Shown: positions 24,173 to 32,116 of the stretch, in pieces | Numbering within the stretch: position 1 is the first letter of the stretch | Layout: the number at the start of each line of letters is the position of its first letter | Assembly: GCA_044450785.1 (NCBI GenBank) | Contig: JBIOJM010000062.1 | Span: forward strand, 1-36,561 | DNA: 36,561 bases | Direction of reading: 5' to 3' | Source of the DNA: JBIOJM01 sp044450785 | GTDB lineage: Bacteria; Planctomycetota; Planctomycetia; Isosphaerales; Isosphaeraceae | Translations under genes and position numbers: made by a program | The notes under the pieces: generated by a model | Databases searched by the model: none | The model's input: the letters and a program-made list of their open reading frames with translations, nothing else | What the model was told of the DNA's origin: nothing

Positions 24173-25743
24173 GCCGCGCCGAGGCGTTGCGGCACGCTCC
24201 GCCCTGCTTTCTGCACGCTCTCGTCGGTCGCTCCCTCGTGGTATTCGGCGTCGGTGTTGACTTTCCAGGTATCGAAGCTACCCATCCCCAGGATATTCCG
24301 GGCGGCCAGGAGCGCGGTCATCATCGAGTGGTCTTGGTTATTATATTTGTGCATGCCATTTCGCCCGGCCAGCTCCAGGTTCGCCAGCGTCTTGAGCCAG
24401 CGCCGGATGATCGCCAGGTTGGCTTGATAATCGTCGTCGTAGACGGGATAAGCCTTGGGCATCCGGACGACGCAGCCGTCGCTGACATCGGACGCCTTCA
24501 CCAGGCCGATGGAATCGATCTCGCGGCGGCCCAAGGCCAGCAATTCCGAGTCGGAGCTGGTCCACAGGTCGTCCCCCTCGAAGCAGAAGTATTCGAGGCC
24601 GAGGCTGGTCTTGCCGGGGTCCGGAACCAGGTCGGGCGACCAGTTCTTGAAGTTCTGGACGCGGCCGAGCCGGACCAATGGCTCGTGGATGTAGATCCAG
24701 TTGTCCGGAAACGTTTCGGCCCGATCGACGATCAGGACGACGGTGAGGAAATCGCGGTACTTGAGCGATTCGGCTGCGTGGATGACCTCCGGCGGCGCGG
24801 CCGGGTTCATGGACCGGATCAATTCGCGGATGGGCAGGCTCGACAGGAAGTGCCGGCCGAGGTAGCGCGTGAGCCGGCCTTCGCGGTCGCGGGTCAAGAA
24901 GGAGGTCACCTGCGACTGGTCGTGCGAGACTTCGATCACGCGACGGTCGAGATGGACGGTCCCGCCCTGCGCGCGGATTCGATCGCGGGCCGCCTCCCAC
25001 ATCTGGCCGGGCCCGAGCCGCGGGTACTGGAACTCATCGATCAACGTCTTGATGACCTCGCCTCGGCGCGACCCAAGACGGCCGAACAGTGCCGAGGTGA
25101 CGGCGCGGACCAGGCTCAGGTCCTTGATTCGCTGGGCCGCCCAGTCGGCCGAGATGGCCTTGGTCGGCATCCCCCAGAGCTTTTCGGTGTACGACTTGAA
25201 GAAGATCTCGAACAGCTCGCGCCCGAACCGATTGACCACCCAATCCTCGAAGCTCCTCTCGGGCTTGATCGGGGCCAGCCTGGCTTTCAAGTAGCTGAGC
25301 CCAACCCGAAACGAGCGAGCGAATCCAAGCTTCCAGAGCGCATCGACGGGCTTGAGTGGATAGTGGAAGAACTTCCGGTCATAATAGATGCGGCTGAGCC
25401 GGGATCGAGTCAGGAGCTCGTCACCCAGGATCTCGCGCCAGAGGCGGTTAATCTCATCGCTCTTCGAGAAGAACCGGTGCCCGCCGATGTCGAAGCGAAA
25501 ACCTTTGTACTGGTCGGTGCGGCTGATGCCACCGACCAGCCGCTGGTCGGATTCGAGAACGACGCAGGAATTCCCATGCTTGCTCAGCTCGTAGGCGGCC
25601 GTCAGCCCGGCTGGTCCGCCGCCGGCGATGACTGTCTCATGAGCGGCGACGATTGCGACAGTCGACGGATCATCAACGCGCGTCCAGCGATGGGGCACGA
25701 GCCCGGGGCGCGCGATCTTCGATTCTGGCTGCTCCGTGCCCAT
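24169..25743 (-). CDS. FAD-dependent oxidoreductase (Glf/amine-oxidase-like)
   Basis: 524 residues from ATG 25743, chosen for GGAG at 7 nt; the open frame extends further to 25872. N-terminal dinucleotide fold 'VIAGGGPAGLTAAYELSKHG', then 'GGISRTDQYKGFRFDIGGHR' typical of UDP-galactopyranose mutase and protoporphyrinogen-oxidase-like flavoproteins. Further 'YYDRKFFHYPLKPVDALWKL', 'YTEKLWGMPTKAISADWAAQ', 'YNNQDHSMMTALLAARNILG'. Enzymes of this type often act in sugar or polysaccharide biosynthesis; the substrate here is unknown. The gene overlaps the LbetaH gene by 4 nt, so both are translated together. The C-terminus (WKVNTDAEYHE) is intact. Confidence 0.87.
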   Translation of the reverse strand: MGTEQPESKIARPGLVPHRWTRVDDPSTVAIVAAHETVIAGGGPAGLTAAYELSKHGNSCVVLESDQRLVGGISRTDQYKGFRFDIGGHRFFSKSDEINRLWREILGDELLTRSRLSRIYYDRKFFHYPLKPVDALWKLGFARSFRVGLSYLKARLAPIKPERSFEDWVVNRFGRELFEIFFKSYTEKLWGMPTKAISADWAAQRIKDLSLVRAVTSALFGRLGSRRGEVIKTLIDEFQYPRLGPGQMWEAARDRIRAQGGTVHLDRRVIEVSHDQSQVTSFLTRDREGRLTRYLGRHFLSSLPIRELIRSMNPAAPPEVIHAAESLKYRDFLTVVLIVDRAETFPDNWIYIHEPLVRLGRVQNFKNWSPDLVPDPGKTSLGLEYFCFEGDDLWTSSDSELLALGRREIDSIGLVKASDVSDGCVVRMPKAYPVYDDDYQANLAIIRRWLKTLANLELAGRNGMHKYNNQDHSMMTALLAARNILGMGSFDTWKVNTDAEYHEGATDESVQKAGRSVPQRLGAA

Positions 25744-25907
25744 GACCGACTCCTCATCCTGAGAGGTCGACGCCATTACCTGAGCCGTCTCCGCGACGTG
25801 TTGGTAAGCGATACCATTTCGATCGGCTGAATTGGCATCGCAAGTTTTGGCATAAATCCGAGGGACGGTCAACGTCGATCGAGGTTTTCAAATCAGGAAT
25901 CACGTCC

Positions 25908-26675
25908 ATGTCCGCCAACTTCGAGAACGATCCAGAGTTCAACGACGCCATTCCAAAGCCGAGCCCGGGGCGACGATTCACGCTCGTCAAGCTCCTCGTG
26001 GTCCTGGGCATCATTGCGCTCCTGATCGCGCTTCTGTTACCTGCCACTCGGAGCGCAGGGCCTGCCGCACGCCGCAGCCAATGCGCTAACAACCTGAAGC
26101 AAATCGCGCTGGCTCTGCGCAACTATGAACAATCGCACAAGGCCTTGCCGCCCGCGTACACCGTGGACGCCAAGGGCAGACCATTGCACAGTTGGCGCAC
26201 GCTGATCCTGCCCTATCTCGAGCAACAACCGCTTTACCAGACGATTGACCTCTCGAAACCCTGGAACGACCCGGCGAACGCCAAGGCGCTTGAAGCCTTT
26301 CTTCCCGTTTTTCATTGCCCTGAGGCGGTCGGGTCAGAGAACACGACGAGCTACCTGGCGATCGCTGCTCCGAATGGCTGCTTGATTCCCAAGGAGTCTC
26401 GACGCTTGGCGGAGATCACGGACGCTCACGAGTCGACACTCATGGTGATCGAAGCCGGTGAGGAGAATGCCGTCCCCTGGATGGCTCCGGTGGATGCGGA
26501 CGAGACTTTGGTGATGAGTCTTGGGCCGACCACAAAACTTCATCACACGGGAGGCACGAACGCGTGCTTCGTCGATGGTCACGTGACGTTCCTGAAAGCC
26601 AACACTCCGGCCATGGTACGTCGAGCGTTGATGTCGATTTCCGGCGACGACAACGAAGTCGCCAAGGAGTGGTGA
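25908..26675 (+). CDS. DUF1559-type protein with degenerate prepilin motif
   Basis: 255 residues. The layout is that of DUF1559 proteins: N-terminal hydrophobic helix, 'RRSQCANNLKQIALALRNYE', 'WRTLILPYLEQQPLYQTIDL', and the end motif 'HHTGGTNACFVDGHVTFL'. The prepilin signal is altered: GRR|FTLVKLLVV has Arg at -1 instead of Gly, and Lys28 where the +5 Glu should be. Normal peptidase cleavage and pilin-type assembly are therefore doubtful; the protein may stay as an uncleaved membrane anchor. It is shorter than the 357-residue DUF1559 protein at 5994. It is monocistronic, divergent from the flavoprotein gene. Confidence 0.85.
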   Translation: MSANFENDPEFNDAIPKPSPGRRFTLVKLLVVLGIIALLIALLLPATRSAGPAARRSQCANNLKQIALALRNYEQSHKALPPAYTVDAKGRPLHSWRTLILPYLEQQPLYQTIDLSKPWNDPANAKALEAFLPVFHCPEAVGSENTTSYLAIAAPNGCLIPKESRRLAEITDAHESTLMVIEAGEENAVPWMAPVDADETLVMSLGPTTKLHHTGGTNACFVDGHVTFLKANTPAMVRRALMSISGDDNEVAKEW

Positions 26676-26735
26676 AAAGCTCGGGCCTTGCGCCGATCCG
26701 GGGCGATCGTCACTGCGGGTGAAGCGACTGCCTTT

Positions 26736-27440
26736 TCAATGAACCGACGTATCCCGCCGCCTTTGTGCCGCTCGGGCTCGTGGCCGATCAAGCTCGAAAA
26801 ACCCAGATTCTCGCCTGATCCACTCGCGTAACTCGAAAGCCGTGAGCGGCACGAGCCAGCTCATCCAGGTCGCCAGGGGATCGACCCACGGGGCGGCCAC
26901 TCCTGTGACCGTTGCCAACCCGCCAATCAGCCTGAGCACGACGGCCGAGCATAACAAGAGATAACATCGCCACATCCAACGACGATGATCCGCAAACCGT
27001 CTCGCCACCGCCGACCTTGCGCCGAGTGAGACGCAGATCGCGGTAGCGATTGCCAATGCCGCCAACCCGACCGCCGCGATGAGACCTGCCGCGGCATGGT
27101 AGGCCATCCATAGTCCGCTGGGCGTCACCAGCAACAAGACACACGCGACTTGAAGTCGGCCGAGATAACGATGCCATTTCGGAAAACGGGTCCGAGACCG
27201 TTCACCGATCAGGATCAACCCCAAGATCAGCGAAACGGGGCCGGACATAATGTGCGTGTAGAACGCCCATTGATAAACGCCCAAGAAGTGGCGTTCTCGA
27301 CCACGCAAAAAGTCAGAAGCAAAATTGGTTGGGAAGTAGTTGTGATAATTTGATATGACACTAGTGGTAACACTAAGTATCAAGACGCCCGCCAGGAGGG
27401 TTAAAATGCGCTCAGGTAGTGTTGGACGGTGTGGGCGCAT
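26736..27440 (-). CDS. DUF2306-type integral membrane protein
   Basis: 234 residues from ATG 27440 (the open frame extends to 27479, into the palindrome). Five to seven hydrophobic helices, e.g. 'ILTLLAGVLILSVTTSVI', 'IMSGPVSLILGLILIGE', 'AACVLLL'-like 'LQVACVLLLVTPSGLWMAY', 'LIAAVGLAALAIATAICVSL'. 'RTRFPKWHRYLGRLQV' and 'RRFADHRRWMWRCYLLL' are typical of the DUF2306 predicted membrane proteins, function unknown. No clear Shine-Dalgarno. By eye the 5' part is more AT-rich than neighbouring genes. Confidence 0.75.
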   Translation of the reverse strand: MRPHRPTLPERILTLLAGVLILSVTTSVISNYHNYFPTNFASDFLRGRERHFLGVYQWAFYTHIMSGPVSLILGLILIGERSRTRFPKWHRYLGRLQVACVLLLVTPSGLWMAYHAAAGLIAAVGLAALAIATAICVSLGARSAVARRFADHRRWMWRCYLLLCSAVVLRLIGGLATVTGVAAPWVDPLATWMSWLVPLTAFELREWIRRESGFFELDRPRARAAQRRRDTSVH

Positions 27441-27457
27441 AGCAGGCGTATCATTCT

Positions 27458-27531
27458 GGCCCTCGCAAAACGTCGACACGGCGCAAGTCCAATGCTACCA
27501 AGGCCGTGTCGACGTGTCGACGTTTTGGGCC
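27458..27531. repeat. Large imperfect inverted repeat rich in GTCGAC
   Basis: Left arm 27458-27482 (GGCCC, TCGC, AAAACGTCGACACGGC) pairs with right arm 27503-27531, whose reverse complement reads GGCCCAAAACGTCGACAC followed by GTCGACACGGC. The arms differ by a 4-nt insert on the left and a duplicated GTCGACAC on the right; the loop is 20 nt. It lies between the end of the secreted-protein gene and the DUF2306 gene. No T-run, so the terminator role is uncertain; it may be an operator or dispersed element. Confidence 0.65.
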
Positions 27532-27585
27532 CTAAACGCGTTGTGTGAGAACTCCTCGCCCGCGTCTCGGGCCTTTCACGCCTCC

Positions 27586-28314
27586 TCACTGTTGGGTCGC
27601 ACCCGTCGCGGGCTTCGTCCCCCTCGGCTGCTGCTCGATCAGGATCACGTTGTCCAGCCGGCAGACGACGTCTTGAAAATCGTCGTTCGTCGAGTATTCC
27701 CAGCCGATCAGGTAGCTGTTCGTGATCATCTTGCGCGTGGACTTGTCGCGGTTGGGATAGATCATGGCCTTGTACGGCTGCCTGGCGAGTCGCTGGTTGA
27801 TCCGCGCGACCAGGGCCGGCTCGCTGAAGACGCCACCATCCGCCAGGCCGTCGTTCGATATCCAGAGACCGAATGGGGCATCGCGGGGGTCGAACTCGGT
27901 GGAAGATCCCTGCTCCAGCACCGGCGGCAGGTTCTTCCCCGAACGCAGGTCTTCGGCCGTGTTCTTGTACACATACGACCACAAGCTCATTTTTTTCGGA
28001 GCAGCCTGACGATCGGCAACGGCCGGATACCATCCGCCCCGGTTCCGCGTGGCCAGCCCCAGTGCGATCACCGGAGTGAACTTGACCGGTCCGGGACCGG
28101 CCTTGCGAAACAGCCCGGGCGTCGCTTCAGCCGTCGTCTTCACCGGATTGAGGAGATCGGCAAACATCGAGAGCCCGTACCGCTCGCGCAAAACGACCTC
28201 CCAATCCGGCTCATCCGGGCCAGGGGCCACCCTGGGCTGTTTCGCGGTCTGGGCGTGCAAGGCCAGCAGCGGTCCCACGACAAGGACGACCGCGGTCAAT
28301 GTGATTTTTCTCAT
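27586..28314 (-). CDS. Secreted hypothetical protein (possible DUF4114-like end)
   Basis: 242 residues with a clear signal peptide (MRKITLTAVVLVVGPLLALH, cleavage near AQT). The family is not firmly recognised. 'FGLWISNDGLADGGVFSEPA' and 'YLIGWEYSTNDDFQDVVCRL' resemble the C-terminal part of DUF4114-type exported domains, in which a 'GWED...DFND' motif is typical (inference). 'RYGLSMFADLLNPVKTTAEA' near the start is unassigned. The ATG at 28314 overlaps the TGA of the YfhO gene (ATGA) with an internal AGGA, so the two are coupled. Probably a surface or extracellular protein. Confidence 0.68.
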   Translation of the reverse strand: MRKITLTAVVLVVGPLLALHAQTAKQPRVAPGPDEPDWEVVLRERYGLSMFADLLNPVKTTAEATPGLFRKAGPGPVKFTPVIALGLATRNRGGWYPAVADRQAAPKKMSLWSYVYKNTAEDLRSGKNLPPVLEQGSSTEFDPRDAPFGLWISNDGLADGGVFSEPALVARINQRLARQPYKAMIYPNRDKSTRKMITNSYLIGWEYSTNDDFQDVVCRLDNVILIEQQPRGTKPATGATQQ

Positions 28315-31300
28315 GGATAGGTCCTTGATAGTTCGGGCAGGTCCGGAACGGGAGGAGCTTCTTGACGATCAAGGTCGTTCGACCCCCCGAGCAAGCGATC
28401 GACGGGTCGCCGCGCACAGACCAGGCCGAGAATCGCCAGAGCGGCCATCCCCAGGAACGAGATCACTCCGCCGTCCCGAAACGATCGGGGCGCGTAGGTG
28501 TAGACCAGCCGATGAGTGCCGGCCGGCACGGAGGCTCCCCGCATCATGCCGTTCACCCGATAGATCGTTGCGGGCTTATCGTCAATGGTCAGCTCCCAGC
28601 CCGGATAGTACACGTCGGACAGAATGACCAGCCCCGGCGACTCCAGCCGCGCCTCGAGCACGCTCCGCCGCGGAGTGGGATAGCTCACCTTGACGGTCTC
28701 GGTCGGCCCCGATTGCCGGCCCGACAGGTGACGCCTGAGCTGGTTCAGATCGTCGGTAGCCAGCCACGCCACTTGGTGCGGGTCGAAGGCGACGTGCGTT
28801 GTGTCGTTCCAGAGCTGGTCTTGCGGGTAGAGAATCTCTTGCACGGCCGCGTCGCGGGACTCTCGTGACAGTCCTTCGAGGGGCCTGACGGACCGCGCCT
28901 CGTGGACGACCCAGGCGCGCGGGTACTCATGATCGTTGCGCAGGATCCTGAAGTCCCGCGTTTCAATCCATTTTTTGAGATCATCGGCGTCTCCGTGGCC
29001 GGGAAACCGTCCTTGCTCGGGATAGACCACCTTGCTCTGGAACCAGAAGGAGGCGAATCCGCGCATCTCGTCGCGCCAACCGTTCGGGTAGGCGGGCACG
29101 ACGAAATACCGGGTGTTCCACATGTCGAAAGCCCGGCGAGGATAGTAAACGACCTCTTTTCCCACCTCGATGCCCAGTGACTTGGCAACCTCCGCGCTGC
29201 GGACGGTACGCAGGAACCCGTTGAAGTACCATTCGTAGTCATACAGCTCGGCGACGCCGACCGTATGGGTGTACTCGACGCCCAGGTTGATCCCGTGTTT
29301 CGGCTGCAACGTGTCGCGTTCCCAGGCGACAAGGTCAAGGACCCGATTCGTCGAGCTGGCCATGTTCCATCCCAGCGGGTTCCAGAGCGGCATGCGATGG
29401 ATACGAAACGGGCCGGGCGCGGGCCGGGCGCGCTCCTCGGCCTCGATGATCCTCAAGACTTCGGGCTTGGTCTCGAACAGCGATTGAGGCACGGTCAAGA
29501 CGAGTCGTGAATTGGCCACGGCCAGGTCCACGGTCATCACGATCAGAGCCAATGCGCCGGCTGACTGGGGGCGCCTGCGGACCAGGAGGGTCAGGATCAA
29601 CCCCGCCGCCAGCACGGTCCCGCCGTGAGCGAGGCCGCCCTTGATCGCCTGGTATCCCTTGGCGGGATCGAACGGCCCGAAGGTCCCGGACCCAGGGCTC
29701 GCCCGAAACGCCGCCAGGATCGGTTGTCGCTCGATCACCACCCCCGCGAACACCATCAGGCTCGAGAGCAAGAGGAGGGTGAGCATGGCAGCGATCCCGC
29801 GGGTGCGCCCCGCGCACATCCGGTCCCACCCCAGGCCGGCGAGAGCAGCCAGCGCCAGGGCGGTGAACGTGAACAGCTTGGCGGGGAATCGGAACTGCCG
29901 GAAGCCCGGAAGGACCGTTGCCAACCACCAGTAAAAACTGCCGTCGCCATCGCGGAGAAAGCCGTCCTCGCGGATTGGCATCGCGTCGATCGCATCGAGC
30001 GGGCCCAGGTCCGCGGTGAGGCCCTCGAGCGCCGCTGACTTCGATGTGGCGACCACCACGCGTGCCGCCAAGATGGGACTCGTGTACTTGCCAAAACTTC
30101 CGAGCAGGCTCACGACCAGGATCGCGGACAGCCAGACGCGCCACGGCGGGCCATTCCTGAATGCCAGGGCCGAACAGCCCAGCACGACGGTCAGTACGCC
30201 CACATACAGCGACGGCACCCACATTTTGGGATGAACGCCTGGGATCTGCACCGCCTCGGCCCAGTAGCTGTTGCCTTCATAGTGAATCCCGCAGACGTTG
30301 GGCCATGCCATCTCCACCAGCCGGTGCGGCTCGACGCTGAACGGATACATCTCATGAGGACCTCCACCCGCGGCCCGCACCGTTTGCTGGGTGAACTCGA
30401 TGACCGGCAAGAGCTGAACCGCCGTGAGCGCGACCGCCAGAGCGGCCGCCGAGGCCAGACCAAGCCACATCGTGCCCAACGAAGATCGCCAACCCTGTCG
30501 CCGCCAACGATCGAGAAAACCGATCGCGACCAATCCCCACGCCGCGTTCACGGCCAGCGGCATCCAGAGCATCCAGGAGAAGGGTGGAGTCCGAGGGCCT
30601 TCGTGAGGCTCCCTCAGTTTTGGCAGCCACATCGCCACCAGCACCGTCGCGGCGCACCAGCCGAGGACCAGGACCAACATCGGGGGGACGAACAACCCCA
30701 GGGGGAAGCCGGCCCGCGGTGTGCCGTCGTCCGGCACCCCCGGCGCTCGGTCGAGACGAGCACGGCTCCAGGCCATCCCCAAGGCATAACCGCCGCCCGC
30801 CAATCCCAAGAGATAGGCGGCTTGAGGGTCGCCGCCCAGCACCTGCATCGCCAGGACGACCGCAAGCTCCACCAGACCCCAGCGCCGGCCCAGACGAACC
30901 CAGCGATCGACCGCGTGCATCCCCAGCGGAAGCCAGGCCGCACCAACCAGGTAGATGATGTTGCAATACTGGAACAAGATCGGTGCGCCGAACGTATACG
31001 CGAGCGCACCGAGCGCCGAGCCGACCCAGCTCGTCCCCCACGAACGCATCAAGACCAGCATGGCGGCGAACGCCAGTGCCGTATGTCCCACCACGTACAC
31101 CCTCGCCCCCCACGCGTACGGCAGGACGGCGAAAACCAGCTTTCCGGGATAAAACACCGCCGCGGTCGGGTTCCCCAGCAGCGGCATCCCGGCGTTCTCC
31201 TCCGGTTCCCAGAGTGGCCACCGCCCATGGTTCCACTCCTCCTGAACGCGCTGATTTAGCGGGTAATAAAAGTGGCCGGCATCGCGAAAACCGAACTGGC

Positions 31301-31388
31301 GATCGCGGAAAAAAGCCGGCGCGTAACAGAACAGGAACAATGCCGAGAAGCAAATGATGATCAGTATGAATGGGAAACGAAGACGCAC
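28311..31388 (-). CDS. YfhO-family polytopic membrane protein
   Basis: 1025 residues, usual for the large GT-C-like YfhO family. It starts with a membrane helix (FILIIICFSALFLFCYAPAF), then the loop 'RDAGHFYYPLNQRVQEEWNH' and 'GRWPLWEPEENAGMPLLGNP', where an acidic pair typical of GT-C lipid-linked sugar transferases would lie, then about a dozen further helices up to ~residue 620. A long extracytoplasmic C-terminal region follows with 'LSDVYYPGWELTIDDKPATI', 'VNGMMRGASVPAGTHRLVY', and a last helix plus cytoplasmic tail. It likely transfers a lipid-linked sugar or decorates surface glycans (family inference). Start GTG 31388 has GAGGTGGAAG directly upstream. Confidence 0.9.
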   Translation of the reverse strand: MRLRFPFILIIICFSALFLFCYAPAFFRDRQFGFRDAGHFYYPLNQRVQEEWNHGRWPLWEPEENAGMPLLGNPTAAVFYPGKLVFAVLPYAWGARVYVVGHTALAFAAMLVLMRSWGTSWVGSALGALAYTFGAPILFQYCNIIYLVGAAWLPLGMHAVDRWVRLGRRWGLVELAVVLAMQVLGGDPQAAYLLGLAGGGYALGMAWSRARLDRAPGVPDDGTPRAGFPLGLFVPPMLVLVLGWCAATVLVAMWLPKLREPHEGPRTPPFSWMLWMPLAVNAAWGLVAIGFLDRWRRQGWRSSLGTMWLGLASAAALAVALTAVQLLPVIEFTQQTVRAAGGGPHEMYPFSVEPHRLVEMAWPNVCGIHYEGNSYWAEAVQIPGVHPKMWVPSLYVGVLTVVLGCSALAFRNGPPWRVWLSAILVVSLLGSFGKYTSPILAARVVVATSKSAALEGLTADLGPLDAIDAMPIREDGFLRDGDGSFYWWLATVLPGFRQFRFPAKLFTFTALALAALAGLGWDRMCAGRTRGIAAMLTLLLLSSLMVFAGVVIERQPILAAFRASPGSGTFGPFDPAKGYQAIKGGLAHGGTVLAAGLILTLLVRRRPQSAGALALIVMTVDLAVANSRLVLTVPQSLFETKPEVLRIIEAEERARPAPGPFRIHRMPLWNPLGWNMASSTNRVLDLVAWERDTLQPKHGINLGVEYTHTVGVAELYDYEWYFNGFLRTVRSAEVAKSLGIEVGKEVVYYPRRAFDMWNTRYFVVPAYPNGWRDEMRGFASFWFQSKVVYPEQGRFPGHGDADDLKKWIETRDFRILRNDHEYPRAWVVHEARSVRPLEGLSRESRDAAVQEILYPQDQLWNDTTHVAFDPHQVAWLATDDLNQLRRHLSGRQSGPTETVKVSYPTPRRSVLEARLESPGLVILSDVYYPGWELTIDDKPATIYRVNGMMRGASVPAGTHRLVYTYAPRSFRDGGVISFLGMAALAILGLVCARRPVDRLLGGSNDLDRQEAPPVPDLPELSRTYP

Positions 31389-31660
31389 CTTCCACCTCGG
31401 TCGCTCGGATTGACGCCCGCCTGGAGTGGACCTCGAGTCGAGCCAGACGAGACGCGCGCGATGATGGATCGATCGAGCTCGGGCTCCCCGCGGGAGCCTC
31501 TCTCATGTTACCACCGGCCCTGATCAACCGGCAGGTGAGACTGCGGCGCGATGCGAGGCGCCGGATGAGACGTGTGCGGGTGGTCCGACCGAACCGAGCG
31601 GTGAGTGCTCCGGCACCGGCGCACGAGCACCCGGTGAGCCGGCGACCGAAGGGCCTCAAG

Positions 31661-31688
31661 TGTTCGGCGCGGGTCTCACGACCCCGCC
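31661..31688 (-). repeat. GGGTC-type palindromic repeat, copy A
   Basis: On the minus strand it reads GGCGGGGTCGTGAGACCCGC and then GCCGAACA, with a GGGTC/GACCC hairpin core. It matches copy B at 31796-31824 in inverse orientation with about four differences. A similar 26-nt sequence occurs inside the second TolC gene near 2175-2200. Confidence 0.5.
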
Positions 31689-31795
31689 GGAATGCCTGAC
31701 CGAAGCTCTCCTGCGCTCGTCATAGGCCCTGGCTTCGAAGGCATTTGCGCTCTCAGAGCACACTCCGAAGGAAGGAGATCTTCGGTCGGTCACTC

Positions 31796-31824
31796 GGGCG
31801 GGGTCACGAGACCCGCGCCCAACA
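31796..31824 (+). repeat. GGGTC-type palindromic repeat, copy B
   Basis: Plus-strand GGGCGGGGTCACGAGACCCG followed by CGCCCAACA. Same hairpin core as copy A, opposite orientation, about 110 nt apart. The pair could fold together as a larger hairpin, in the manner of REP/BIME elements. Confidence 0.5.
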
Positions 31825-32116
31825 AAGGCTCCTCGAAGCGCAACAAGAGTTGAGGATGGCCAAGGACTCTCAGGAGCCGGTCAAGCCCGACTTTCCTTCA
31901 GCCAAGGCCGGGTCTGCGGCGATGAAAAGTTCGGCTTGCGCGGGAAGAGCGCTCATCCCGATTTCGTTGCGCGCGTTCCCCCGCGACGAACACGCCGTGT
32001 TCTTTCCCCCCTTAACAAGAGGCGCCACCGTTCCGCTCGACCTGGCGAACCTGCTCTGCCACCAGGTCGAGCTCCGCCGCGGCGACGCTGCGTGTTCCCC
32101 GCGCGCTCATGATCGA

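Larger units (their letters stand above)
31389..32116. other. 728-nt non-coding stretch with palindromic repeats
   Basis: I see no supportable gene. It should contain the promoter of the YfhO gene near 31389-31500 and the 3' trailer of the cytochrome gene near 32100. Two related palindromic elements lie at 31661-31688 and 31796-31824 (separate entries). The remainder is high-GC without recognisable family sequence; weak resemblance to intron or transposase remnants was considered and not supported. Confidence 0.5.

Noticed and set aside
24187..25830. A 547-codon plus-strand open frame opposite the flavoprotein gene
   Set aside because: Antisense of a well-supported FAD enzyme; no recognisable motif or ribosome binding site.
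31540..31740. Possible group II intron or transposon remnant
   Set aside because: Only faint similarity to intron domain wording; no reverse transcriptase, domain V hairpin or terminal repeats could be shown.
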